Source of the DNA: Paenibacillus yonginensis
GTDB lineage: Bacteria; Bacillota; Bacilli; Paenibacillales; Paenibacillaceae
NCBI RefSeq assembly: GCF_001685395.1
Contig: NZ_CP014167.1
Location: 1,617,501 to 1,681,500, forward strand
Direction: 5' to 3'
Length of the DNA stretch: 64,000 nucleotides
In this document: positions 45,694-54,309 of the stretch, piece by piece
Layout: each line of letters begins with the position of its first letter
Position numbering within the stretch: position 1 is the first letter of the stretch
Program-made: the position numbers and the translations under genes
Notes under the pieces: model-generated
Databases searched by the model: none
What the model saw: only the letters and a program-made list of their open reading frames with translations
What the model was told of the DNA's origin: nothing

Positions 45694-47115
45694 GTGGAGA
45701 AAACGCTGTTAAGCCAGAGCCTGAAAGAAAACGAACAGAACTTACGGGATGTGTTTCATCTCTGTTCGGACATTGTTTTTCGTTATACATACAATCAAGG
45801 AACACCGGAATTTCTTATTCTTTATCTGGATGGATTTGTGGATATGACCGTGCTGGAGCAATCTATATTAAGACCTTTAATGCTGAATCGAAACGCCGAA
45901 CCGGACACAATGGGGAAGATGATTAGAGACAGCTTTGTCTTTACAGGACAGACCAAAACGTCCAATCAAGTGAAAGACGTCGTCGATAGCGTCCTCAAAG
46001 GATACGTTGCTATTTTGACTGAAGGCGAGAGCCTGGCGCTTTTGGCCGATGCCGCCGGTTTTGATAAACGTGCTATCGACGAACCGAAAACGGAGAAAGC
46101 CTCTCAAGGACCCAGAGACTGTTTTACTGAAGCTCTGCGTACCAACACAATGCTTCTGCGAAGAAGAATTACTACCCCTCGTTTAAAAATGGAGTCCTTC
46201 AAGCTGGGTGAACTCACCTCCACGGACGTAGTTCTCGCCTATGTTGAAGACATTGCGAAACCTGGCTTAATCGAGGAGGTCCGCAAGCGCTTAAAGAATA
46301 TTTCGACTCAAGGTATCCTGGATGCCGCATACATCGAGGAGCGTATTCAAGACCGGCCGAAATCTCCGTTTCCACAAATCCAGAAAACAGAACGTCCGGA
46401 TACGACCGCATCCAGTCTGATCGAGGGCAAAGTAGCTATCCTTGTAGACTGTACGCCCACAGTTCTTATTCTGCCTATCAATTTCTGGGCCGGGTTTCAG
46501 TCAGCAGATGATTATTATGAGCGCGTGGACTTCGTCTTTGCCCGAAGATTGGTCAGATATGTCATGATGTTTGCCTCTTTGACACTTCCGGGTTTGTACA
46601 TTGCTTTAACCACGTACCATCCGGATTTGCTGCCCGGAACGCTGTTCATCAGTATAGGGGAGGCACGGGAGAAATCTCCTTTCCCGACCATTATTGAAGT
46701 GCTGATCATGGAATTTGTATTTGAAGGTTTACAGGAGGCCGGCATCAGGATGCCCTCGCAAATCGGACCGCTCGTCAGCATCGTTGGGGCGCTTGTGGTT
46801 GGCCAAGCGGCCGTAGAAGCTAATATCGTTTCTGCCCCCATTGTTATTGTCGTCGCCTTGACCGGGATTGCCTCCTTCGTCATCCCGCGATATGCGTTTG
46901 CGATTCCGCTGCGTATTCTTCGTTTTGCCATTATTTTTTTGGCCGGGATCTACGGAATGTATGGAGTTTCGATCGGCGTCATGGCCATTATGATTCATCT
47001 GGTAACCCTGCAATCCATCGGCGAGTCCTATTTACCGCCCATTATGCCCCTCATCCGGCGGCGCCTTAAAGAAGTTTTGCTGCGACCCCCGCATTGGCCA
47101 TGGGGCAAACCTTAA
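45694..47115 (+). CDS. Spore germination protein, GerA-type A subunit (receptor 2)
   Basis: A 473-residue A subunit of a second nutrient germinant receptor. It has the family blocks ASQGPRDCFTEALRTNTMLL, RRRITTPRLKMESFKLGELT, FPQIQKTERPDTTASSLIEG and the membrane part IIEVLIMEFVFEGLQEAGIR with IGPLVSIVGALVVGQAAVEA. GTG at 45694 follows GGAGGGAG. It is clearly a paralogue of the gene at 27634, but differs enough to be a separate receptor rather than a recent copy. Operon order here is A-C-B without a D gene. Confidence 0.94.
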   Translation: MEKTLLSQSLKENEQNLRDVFHLCSDIVFRYTYNQGTPEFLILYLDGFVDMTVLEQSILRPLMLNRNAEPDTMGKMIRDSFVFTGQTKTSNQVKDVVDSVLKGYVAILTEGESLALLADAAGFDKRAIDEPKTEKASQGPRDCFTEALRTNTMLLRRRITTPRLKMESFKLGELTSTDVVLAYVEDIAKPGLIEEVRKRLKNISTQGILDAAYIEERIQDRPKSPFPQIQKTERPDTTASSLIEGKVAILVDCTPTVLILPINFWAGFQSADDYYERVDFVFARRLVRYVMMFASLTLPGLYIALTTYHPDLLPGTLFISIGEAREKSPFPTIIEVLIMEFVFEGLQEAGIRMPSQIGPLVSIVGALVVGQAAVEANIVSAPIVIVVALTGIASFVIPRYAFAIPLRILRFAIIFLAGIYGMYGVSIGVMAIMIHLVTLQSIGESYLPPIMPLIRRRLKEVLLRPPHWPWGKP

Positions 47116-47116
47116 C

Positions 47117-48280
47117 ATGACCAAGATGAAACGTTTAAGGTCACAGCTATCCGCAGCGATCATGTTTGCCGTTTTAATGGGAATTACTACAGGCTGCTGG
47201 GATATGGTCGAACCTAACGAACGCTCAATCTGGGTAGGAACGGGGCTGGATTCGGCTGCCGGACGCAAAATTGATTTGAGTGCGCAGATCGCCGTTCCTC
47301 GTGCACTGGGGGAGGGAGGCGGGCAGCAAGAACCTTATATGGTGAAATCTACGGTCGGCCGGAACCTGGAAGATTGCTTTCAAAAGCTGCAGGCTAAATT
47401 ATCCCGCCGAATTTTTCTTGGCCACCGCAATGCTGTTTTTGTTGGGCAAGAAATGGCTGAGAAAAGCATGAAGAGATTGATGGACGAGTTCGGACGGAAT
47501 CCAAGGAGCAATATTCGGGCCAAGTTATTTTTGGTTAAAGGCGCAACAGCGAAGTCTTTTCTTGCAGAGAGTGGAGGAATTGAATATTTTTCTACGGAAA
47601 AGGCAATCCGGCAAACCCGCTTTAATGGAATCAACGATAAGATGACCACCATGATCTTCTTCAAAGAGGTACTCCAGCGAGACGGCATGAGACCCCTTAT
47701 GCAGGTAGTGGCAGCAGGTACGGAGAAAAATCCGCAGTCTGAAGCTGAAGAATCCGAGTCCAGTCACCGCGAGATTGCCTTGTTCAACAATTCAGCTGCT
47801 GCTGTCGGTTATCTGCAGGAAGAAGAAGCCATTGCTGCGTTATGGGCAGCCGGGTATCTCAAGGATCAAATGGTAACAGAGACCGTCAACGGACAGGAAG
47901 TGACCATTGATTTCCATCATATGAAGAGGACTCTGAAATCAAAGATTGCAGGCGAAAACGTCGAGGTGAAGCTCGCCTTACGCGCACAAGGCATTGTTGA
48001 TGAGAACGACACGGACCTTAATCTGTTCTCCTATTCCGATATGAAGCAAGTGGAACAGGCCTTCAACCAAAGAATAGAACAGCAAATGAACATCATGATA
48101 AAGAAGGTCCAGCAAAAATATAAAACCGATATCTTTGGATTCGGGGAAGACATCCATAGAAGGTACCCGAAACAGTGGAACCAGATGAAAGGAAACTGGG
48201 ACGAACGTTTCCCTAAGGTTAAGGTCACCGTGATCTCCAGCATCACAATTAGGCATATTGGTGAAAGAGGGCCCAAGTAA
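47117..48280 (+). CDS. Germinant receptor C subunit lipoprotein, Ger(x)C family (receptor 2)
   Basis: A 387-residue lipoprotein whose leader ends GITTGCWDMVEPNERS, the CWDxxE start typical of mature Ger(x)C proteins. Later blocks are NPRSNIRAKLFLVKGATAKS and, at the C-terminal domain, KKVQQKYKTDIFGFGEDIHR with RRYPKQWNQMKGNWDERFPK. It begins one base after the A subunit's stop, which implies tight coupling. It should be exposed on the outer face of the spore inner membrane. Confidence 0.94.
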   Translation: MTKMKRLRSQLSAAIMFAVLMGITTGCWDMVEPNERSIWVGTGLDSAAGRKIDLSAQIAVPRALGEGGGQQEPYMVKSTVGRNLEDCFQKLQAKLSRRIFLGHRNAVFVGQEMAEKSMKRLMDEFGRNPRSNIRAKLFLVKGATAKSFLAESGGIEYFSTEKAIRQTRFNGINDKMTTMIFFKEVLQRDGMRPLMQVVAAGTEKNPQSEAEESESSHREIALFNNSAAAVGYLQEEEAIAALWAAGYLKDQMVTETVNGQEVTIDFHHMKRTLKSKIAGENVEVKLALRAQGIVDENDTDLNLFSYSDMKQVEQAFNQRIEQQMNIMIKKVQQKYKTDIFGFGEDIHRRYPKQWNQMKGNWDERFPKVKVTVISSITIRHIGERGPK

Positions 48281-48310
48281 CCTCTCTTACCCGTTGAAAG
48301 GGTTGAAGTT

Positions 48311-49390
48311 GTGAAACTTTCAGGTAACCAGCTGTTCTGGATCATGTTTTGTTTTCAAGTACATTATGCCCTGATACCGGCACTTCAATATGGCAAACAA
48401 GATGCTTGGCTGATATGTCTGCTAAGCGGAGCAGGAGTAATTGTGATCACTTGCCTGATAGCCCAAGTAAGCCAGCTGTCGCCGGGAGACAATCTGGCCG
48501 AGATTTGCCGAAAGCTGCTGGGAAAATGGGTGGGGAACCTCATTCTGTTGCTCTACGTCGTTGTCTGGTTCTTTCTGACAGCCGTAACGCTGCGGGAATG
48601 GGCCGACTATGTTTATTTAAAATTACTGCCCGGTACGCCAGTATCTATTGTTGTACTGCCGATGTCGTTACTTCTTATTTATGCAAACTTAAAAGGAGGG
48701 ATCTTCGCGATCGGCCGCTGCAGTCAGATCATTGGACCGCTGTATTTTCTGATTAGCTTTGCCCCCGTGCTGCTGATGTTCGGCATTATGGATTGGACCA
48801 ATCTGCTGCCGATCTATGCGGATACAGGCGTTCACCAGATCGTCAAAGGAGCCGTTCCAACACTGGGCAATACGATGGGCGGGGCTATGATGCCTTTAAT
48901 GCTGACAGCCTTTATGCAGCAGCCACAACAAGCAACCAAATATGCTGTTCGGGCGATGGGTTTATCGTCATTATGGGTGCTTATTGCCGTCCTGATCTCC
49001 GTGCTGGTGCTCGGCTCTCACCTTGCTCCGCAGCTTACGCTGCCTTGGGTAGTGTCTATACGGTCGATCTCGATTCTCAATTTCATTCAAAATATCGATG
49101 CGATAGCCGTTTTTGTTTATTCGTTCTCCCATTTTATCGCCCTTTCGGCAAGCACATTCGTTACCAGTTATGGATTAGCTCAATTGATCCATAAGAAGCT
49201 GTGGAAGCTGATGGTCGTCTGTGTTGTCGGGTTGTCCTTTCTGGCGGTCGTACTGACGTCTGATGTCGGCCACATTACCAATTTGTACCGCGACATTATT
49301 TGGGTCCGATGGGTGCTGCCTGTGAATATGATCGGGATTCCTTTGCTGCTTTGGATCATAGGGAAGATGAAAAAGGAGGCTTTGCAGTAA
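48311..49390 (+). CDS. Germinant receptor B subunit, spore germination permease family (receptor 2)
   Basis: A 359-residue ten-helix membrane protein of the endospore-germination APC family. KLSGNQLFWIMFCFQVHYAL, QYGKQDAWLICLLSGAGVIV and NLAEICRKLLGKWVGNLILL are characteristic of GerAB/GerKB N-terminal regions. GTG start at 48311 after GAAAGGG. It ends three bases before the convergent GH43 gene, and no terminator is visible between them. Confidence 0.92.
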   Translation: MKLSGNQLFWIMFCFQVHYALIPALQYGKQDAWLICLLSGAGVIVITCLIAQVSQLSPGDNLAEICRKLLGKWVGNLILLLYVVVWFFLTAVTLREWADYVYLKLLPGTPVSIVVLPMSLLLIYANLKGGIFAIGRCSQIIGPLYFLISFAPVLLMFGIMDWTNLLPIYADTGVHQIVKGAVPTLGNTMGGAMMPLMLTAFMQQPQQATKYAVRAMGLSSLWVLIAVLISVLVLGSHLAPQLTLPWVVSIRSISILNFIQNIDAIAVFVYSFSHFIALSASTFVTSYGLAQLIHKKLWKLMVVCVVGLSFLAVVLTSDVGHITNLYRDIIWVRWVLPVNMIGIPLLLWIIGKMKKEALQ

Positions 49391-49393
49391 ACC

Positions 49394-50884
49394 TCACAAA
49401 TACTCGCACTTAAAGTTTGAAAATTCAGCCCTAGCCCCTCGGCCATACGCATATAAACCAATAATAACGCCGGTAAAACCGCCGGCAACTTCAGAGGAAA
49501 GGTATTTCGTTTGGGCGCTGCCTAGATGAATATCCTTATCGTCTTCGTGAAGAAAGAAATGATAGCGATCATTATCGGCTCGAATAACCAGCGTGACCTG
49601 ACGGCTGCCTCCTAAATCCACTTCTTTCTGAATGGACTTGATATCTCCAATCTGGAGTCGTTCGATTACCTTATAGGCGCTGCTCTCAAGGCGAATCGCT
49701 AGATCATAATGATGATGTTCGTCCATATATAGAGTAATGCCGGCTTCTCCCTGGAAAAGAGTGACATCGCATGAAATAACGGCTTTGAAGTCTTGTTGCC
49801 TGATGCCGATAAAGGTCGGGGAGGCCGGTTGATCCAGTGAGACCTCTGTTCCTATAAGAGTCAGCTTGTTTGGCTCAAACTGATAGTTGTTTGAATGCGG
49901 ATGCCTGAGATAACACCACTCCTTGTCCCATGCCGTATTTGCGAAGGTAAAGGACATATGTTCTGTTTGAATCACTTCATCCGGAATGCGGTCGGTTTCG
50001 ACGGTCAATAAGGCCGTTCCGTTATGGCCCGCTGTAAACCAGCCATCCTCATGAAACGTGACAGGGGTTAGAATGACCTCTCGTCCGAGGTGGTGATAAG
50101 TCTGCCATTGCCCGATCTGCCTGAAACCCAGATGAAACAGCCACCAATTCCCCAGATGATCCTGAACAAGATCGCCATGACCCACGCCTTGAAGCTCATA
50201 GCCGCCCAAATTCCGATTCGTTAAGACCGGATTATGAGGATAAGCCTCGAATGGCCCGGTTACAGAAGACCCGCGGGCATAAGTTTCCATGTGGCCATAT
50301 TCGGTTCCACCTTCAGCAGCGAGCAAATAATAAGTGCCGTTTATTTCATACATATGAGGGCTTTCCAGGTAACGACCCCCTGAACCTTGCCAGATGGTCC
50401 GGCTTGGCGTCAGCTTCCTGCCCGTTTCAATTTCAATTTCACACTGCACGATACCCAAAGCTCCGAAATCATCCGAGCCGTTGCTCATAAAATACGTCCT
50501 GTCCGCTTCGAAAAACAAGTCCGGATCGATTCCCCCTTGATCTACGAAAATCGGTTCAGACCATTCACCGTAAATGTCATCCGTCCAAACATAGAAATTT
50601 TGCCGGGTCGTATCGTTTGTGGTCGTCATGTAGAAGCGGCCCTTATGGTGACGGAGAGTGGGGGCAAATACCCCTCCGGAGCTGTTTACTTGTTCGAGTT
50701 GAACCTGGCTGGTCTTCGTTAGGCAATGGCCGATCTGCTTCCAGTTGATTAAATCCTTGCTTTCAAAGAGCGGAACACCGGGGAAATATTGAAAGGAACT
50801 GCAGATCAGATAATAAGTATCGTCTACCTTGCAAACACTTGGATCTGGATAGAATCCTTTGATAACCGGATTATGGTAGATCAT
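49394..50884 (-). CDS. Glycoside hydrolase family 43 (beta-xylosidase/arabinofuranosidase type)
   Basis: A 496-residue intracellular glycosidase without a signal peptide. The five-bladed propeller catalytic domain (about 1-300) has the general base D14 in GFYPDPSVC, the pKa-modulating D120 in GGIDPDLFF and the acid E174 in RYLESPHMYE. A C-terminal beta-sandwich (about 310-496) completes the GH43_11/12-like architecture; it holds FIGIRQQDFKAVISCDVTLF. It would cleave xylose or arabinose from xylo-oligosaccharides, such as those released by the GH11 xylanase at 31898. GAGGTG precedes the start. It diverges from an ArsR-like regulator. Confidence 0.92.
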   Translation of the reverse strand: MIYHNPVIKGFYPDPSVCKVDDTYYLICSSFQYFPGVPLFESKDLINWKQIGHCLTKTSQVQLEQVNSSGGVFAPTLRHHKGRFYMTTTNDTTRQNFYVWTDDIYGEWSEPIFVDQGGIDPDLFFEADRTYFMSNGSDDFGALGIVQCEIEIETGRKLTPSRTIWQGSGGRYLESPHMYEINGTYYLLAAEGGTEYGHMETYARGSSVTGPFEAYPHNPVLTNRNLGGYELQGVGHGDLVQDHLGNWWLFHLGFRQIGQWQTYHHLGREVILTPVTFHEDGWFTAGHNGTALLTVETDRIPDEVIQTEHMSFTFANTAWDKEWCYLRHPHSNNYQFEPNKLTLIGTEVSLDQPASPTFIGIRQQDFKAVISCDVTLFQGEAGITLYMDEHHHYDLAIRLESSAYKVIERLQIGDIKSIQKEVDLGGSRQVTLVIRADNDRYHFFLHEDDKDIHLGSAQTKYLSSEVAGGFTGVIIGLYAYGRGARAEFSNFKCEYL

Positions 50885-51054
50885 TCGTTCACCTCATTAA
50901 ATTCATTTATTTAGGAATCCAACCTAACAGGAGAGCCTATGGCCATTAAACAATACTCCTTTGAGGCATTCAATAGAGTAAGGTTGTCTGTCAGTTTAAA
51001 ATAAATTAAATTAATATAAATGTGAATTCAACTAAAGGAACAAAGAGGACATAC

Positions 51055-52014
51055 ATGATCAAAGCGAACAGAGAAACGAAATACATTGCTTTATATGAAG
51101 CGCTGGCAAGTGAAGTCAGATGGAGAATCATGGATTTGATTAGCGATAAAGAAAGGAGTGTGAAGGAAATAGCCGCCAGGCTGGAACTCAGCCCTTCCAT
51201 CGTTACGCTCCATATTCGCAAACTGGAGCAAGCCGGGCTTATTGGAAGCCGAAGGGTACGCCTAAATGGCGGGACACACAAAATGTGTTACCTCAAACAA
51301 GATAAGATCGAGATCGAACTTCCATCCGCCAGCAGCAGCGAAAGGATAAGGGAACAGACCATCTCGGTGGGCCATTATACCGCTTTTGAGGTTCATCCCA
51401 CCTGTGGACTTGGGACACGGGAAAAAGAAATCGGGGTTTGGGATGATCCCCGTTATTTTCTTGATCCTGAGCGGGTGCAAGCGTCCATCTTGTGGTTTGG
51501 CAGGGGATATGTAGAATACAAGACGCCCAACTATTTGTTTCCTGATCAATCCGTTGAAGCGATTGAACTATCTATGGAAATAGCCTCTGAAGCACCAGGG
51601 CTGAGAGACCAGTGGCCCTCTGATATTACCTTTACATTTAACGGGGTTTCCCTTGGCGTATGGACCAGTCCGGCCGATTTCGGAAGAGCGGCGCGAGGCA
51701 AATACACACCGGAGTGGTGGCACCGCAACGTGAACCAATACGGGTTATTGAAGACGGTTCGTATAGACGCATCTGGGACGTTTATGGATGGAGAACAAAT
51801 GTCGGATGTAACGGTCTTGGACATCAAGCTGAGCCAACCGTTTTGGACGCTCCGTTTTGCCGTAGAGAAGGAGGCGGTTCACGTTGGCGGGTTAACGCTC
51901 TATGGGTCGGGATTCGGCAATCATGACCAGGACATCCGGATTCGTATATATTTGAAGGAAGAGAGCCCGTCAAAACAGAGACTTTTAGACAAAGAAAGGA
52001 AGGCAATTACATGA
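51055..52014 (+). CDS. ArsR-type HTH regulator with large C-terminal sensor-like domain
   Basis: A 319-residue protein. The N-terminal 90 residues are an ArsR-like winged helix (ALASEVRWRIMDLISDKERS, VKEIAARLELSPSIVTLHIR, KLEQAGLIGSRRV) with no metal-binding cysteines. The remaining 220 residues look like a beta-rich domain (SILWFGRGYVEYKTPNYLFP, ITFTFNGVSLGVWTSPADFG, EAVHVGGLTLYGSGFGNHD). It is divergent from the GH43 gene, so a glycan-responsive one-component regulator is the likely role. ATG at 51055 has AGAGGA upstream; GTG at 51022 is possible. Its stop overlaps the next gene's start (ATGA). Confidence 0.75.
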   Translation: MIKANRETKYIALYEALASEVRWRIMDLISDKERSVKEIAARLELSPSIVTLHIRKLEQAGLIGSRRVRLNGGTHKMCYLKQDKIEIELPSASSSERIREQTISVGHYTAFEVHPTCGLGTREKEIGVWDDPRYFLDPERVQASILWFGRGYVEYKTPNYLFPDQSVEAIELSMEIASEAPGLRDQWPSDITFTFNGVSLGVWTSPADFGRAARGKYTPEWWHRNVNQYGLLKTVRIDASGTFMDGEQMSDVTVLDIKLSQPFWTLRFAVEKEAVHVGGLTLYGSGFGNHDQDIRIRIYLKEESPSKQRLLDKERKAIT

Positions 52015-52504
52015 AGAAACTCCTGCTGAGCACTTCGATCCTGATCTTATCAGCATCTGTACTTGCGGCTTGCAGTGATGAAGTGACCCCCGCTTCCATT
52101 CATGAGGCGCCTGCGAACACGGCAGAATCCGCCACTCCGAATACCGGATCGGCCGCCGAAACGGATAACCCCTCGCTTTCCAGCATGGACAACGTCAAAT
52201 GGGATGAAATAAAGATCCATTGATTGATGAGTCTATGAAAGAAAAACTAAAAGCATCGGTGAATGCAATCGCCGCTAAAGATGTAGAGGCATTCCATAAG
52301 ACATTAGGCCCGGGTATCGGTACTGAACATGATTATCTTTTAAACAATGTCGTAAATTTCACGACTGTGGATAAAGCGCATGAAGAAAACGGACGAATTC
52401 TTGTAGCCGTGAATGGAGAAAATCTGCGGCAAGACGGAGGCTCCCCGGTCATGGGTTATACTTTTTATTTCGAGCAAGAGGAAAGCGCGGATGGCAGATT
52501 ATAA
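52011..52504 (+). pseudogene. Putative lipoprotein, single-base frameshift
   Basis: From ATG 52011 the first frame gives a lipoprotein leader with a strong lipobox (SASVLAACSDE), a threonine/alanine-rich spacer and WDEIKIH-stop at 52223. The next frame (from about 52211) reads KDPLIDESMKEKLKASVNAI and AAKDVEAFHKTLGPGIGTEH to 52504. Joining them as WDEIKDPLIDESMKEK, by adding one A in ATAAAGATCC, gives a plausible 164-residue lipoprotein, so a missing base is likely. The second part could alternatively be a separate small protein starting TTG 52220. The family is not recognised. It overlaps the regulator gene upstream by four bases. Confidence 0.6.
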
Positions 52505-52550
52505 CGATTGATTAGAAGCTGCTCTAAATTTCAGGAGGTGCGTATCAGTT

Positions 52551-53283
52551 GTGAAACAAAATAAATATGATGATGCTGATTTTTTCGCTGCTTATGAAAA
52601 AAATGCCGCGTTCAGTTAAAGGGCTTGAGGGTGCGGGCGAATGGCACGTTTTCAAAGACATGCTACCGGAACTGCGAAATAAAAGGGTCCTTGATTTAGG
52701 CTGCGGTTTCGGCTGGCATTGCCGTTATGCTCGTGAACAGCAAGCAAGTTCTGTAGTGGGTGTGGATCTATCTGAGAAAATGCTTCAAAAAGCCCGTGAA
52801 ATGACGGATGACCCTTCCATTTCCTATCTGAAAATGCCTATCGAAGACATAGATTTTGCAGATTCGCATTTTGAGGTTGTCCTTAGCTCATTGGCCATTC
52901 ATTATATCAAGTCATTTGAAGCCCTCTGCACAAAAGTTTATCGTTGTCTAAAACCTGGGGGAGCTTTTGTATTTTCGGTTGAGCACCCGATCTTCACTGC
53001 TCGGAATGAACAAGATTGGCATTACGATGACCAAGGAAATCGTCTCCATTGGCCAGTGGATCATTACCAATCAGAGGGTTTAAGGGAAACCGGCTTTCTT
53101 ACTGAGAATGTGATCAAATATCACCGAACTTTCTCGTCTTATATCAATGCCTTAATTAAAGCCGGGTTTCGGATAAGAGAAGTCCAGGAACCCGTTCCTT
53201 CTGAAGACATGCTGAAGCGAATCCCTGATATGAAAGAGGAACTGCGCAGACCGATGTTTCTAATCCTTTCAACAGAAAAATAA
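52551..53283 (+). CDS. Class I SAM-dependent methyltransferase (5' end frameshifted in an A7 run)
   Basis: The body (residues from about 18 on) is a class I methyltransferase: KRVLDLGCGFGWHCRYA (motif I), VVGVDLSEKMLQKA (motif II), then FEVVLSSLAIHYIKSFEAL and CLKPGGAFVFSVEHPIF. The N-terminus expected for the family (KQNKYDDADFFAAYEK then MPRSVKGLEGAGEWH) is split over two frames: GTG 52551 with AGGAGGTG at 52533-52540 leads into seven A (52597-52603), after which the frame is one base off. With six A the 243-residue protein is whole. Without correction, only an internal start such as ATG 52567 gives the long frame, and that lacks a ribosome binding site. The substrate is unknown. Confidence 0.8.
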
Positions 53284-53310
53284 GGTAAACGAATTTTTCT
53301 TTTTTAAACA

Positions 53311-53345
53311 AAAGGAGACCCTGAAAATGGGGTCTCCTTTTTGTC
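53311..53345 (+). terminator. Terminator after the methyltransferase
   Basis: A perfect 11-base stem, AAAGGAGACCC (53311-53321) with GGGTCTCCTTT (53330-53340), then T residues. Confidence 0.9.
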
Positions 53346-53376
53346 TGGGTGGCGATTATGCTGTGATCTATACCCT

Positions 53377-53390
53377 TGAAAGCGTTTAAC
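53377..53390 (+). promoter_or_regulatory. Candidate cre site upstream of the IclR/fucose gene cluster
   Basis: TGAAAGCGTTTAAC matches 12 of 14 positions of TGWAARCGYTWNCW; the mismatches are the last two. It would link the sugar pathway to CcpA. Confidence 0.45.
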
Positions 53391-53461
53391 ACTCTAACAA
53401 TTTTATTAATAAAAGACGATTGACGGCGCAAAACAACCGATGATATGATCAGCTTATTAAA

Positions 53462-53491
53462 ATAATAAACATCGGTTTATTATAATAAACC
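53462..53491. promoter_or_regulatory. Overlapping palindromes, candidate IclR operator
   Basis: GGTTTATTATAATAAACC (53474-53491) is a perfect 18-base palindrome. The left half also pairs with ATAATAAAC at 53462-53470, giving a second inverted repeat around ATCG. It ends 18 bases before the IclR start and includes TATAAT. Confidence 0.65.
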
Positions 53492-53509
53492 ATTTGGTTG
53501 GAGGCAGGA

Positions 53510-54259
53510 ATGGAAAGAAAATATTGGGTTCCGGCATTGGAGAAAGCAAATGATATTTTGCTGCTGATCAGCGAGCATCCCGCAGAGCTCAAATTGATCG
53601 ATTTGTCCAAACAGCTGGAGATCAACAAAAGCTCCATGTTTACGCTGCTGAACACAATGGAAGCGCTTCAGTGGGTCGTCCGTGAAAAGGACAGCACTTA
53701 TTCGTTAGGTTCCAAGCTGGGCGCTTGGGGCAATGCGTTTTTCAAGCAGTTCAGCCTCATTGACCGGTTCCGGAAGGAAGCGGCCGTAACGAAACAGACT
53801 CTTCTTGAGACGATTCAGCTTGCTAAACTGGAGCAGCAAGAAGTGTTATACCTCGCCAAAGAGGAAATGCCCTCACCGGTAAGAATTGCTTCAGAGCCGG
53901 GCAAGAAGCTGCCCGCCCATGCGACGGCGCTCGGGAAAGCCATGCTGGCGTGGCTCGATCACACGGAATTTGGAGCCCTGTATGCTGAAGAGGCGCTTAC
54001 GCCGAGCCTTACCCAGCATACGCTGCGCTCCCGGGAAGAGCTGCTCCGGGATCTCGCATCCGTAAGGGAGACCGGCTGTGCGTTTGATAGGGAAGAGGCG
54101 GTGATGGGCTTCTGCTGCGTAGCCGCTCCCATCCGAGACGGGGATGGGCGGGTCGTAGCCGCAATCAGCTGCTCCATGTTTAAGCATGAGTGGGAGCAGA
54201 AGCGGGAATTGGCCAAACAGGAAATTTGCGCTCTGGCAAAAAGGTTGTCGCAATCCTGA
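53510..54259 (+). CDS. IclR family transcriptional regulator
   Basis: A 249-residue regulator. The N-terminal winged HTH (VPALEKANDILLLISEHPAE, LKLIDLSKQLEINKSSMFTL, LNTMEALQWVV) is followed by the IclR effector domain (about 75-245) with PGKKLPAHATALGKAMLAWL and VMGFCCVAAPIRDGDGRVVA. Such regulators usually sense sugar acids or aromatic acids. ATG at 53510 is preferred, with GGAGG five bases upstream. It leads the SDR-FAH-UxaA-SDR-Lut cluster and has perfect palindromes in its promoter, so it probably controls itself and perhaps the pathway. Confidence 0.88.
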   Translation: MERKYWVPALEKANDILLLISEHPAELKLIDLSKQLEINKSSMFTLLNTMEALQWVVREKDSTYSLGSKLGAWGNAFFKQFSLIDRFRKEAAVTKQTLLETIQLAKLEQQEVLYLAKEEMPSPVRIASEPGKKLPAHATALGKAMLAWLDHTEFGALYAEEALTPSLTQHTLRSREELLRDLASVRETGCAFDREEAVMGFCCVAAPIRDGDGRVVAAISCSMFKHEWEQKRELAKQEICALAKRLSQS

Positions 54260-54309
54260 AGCAATAAAGGGGTTGACCTCTACTATTGATGAATGAGGAG
54301 TTGAAGGCC

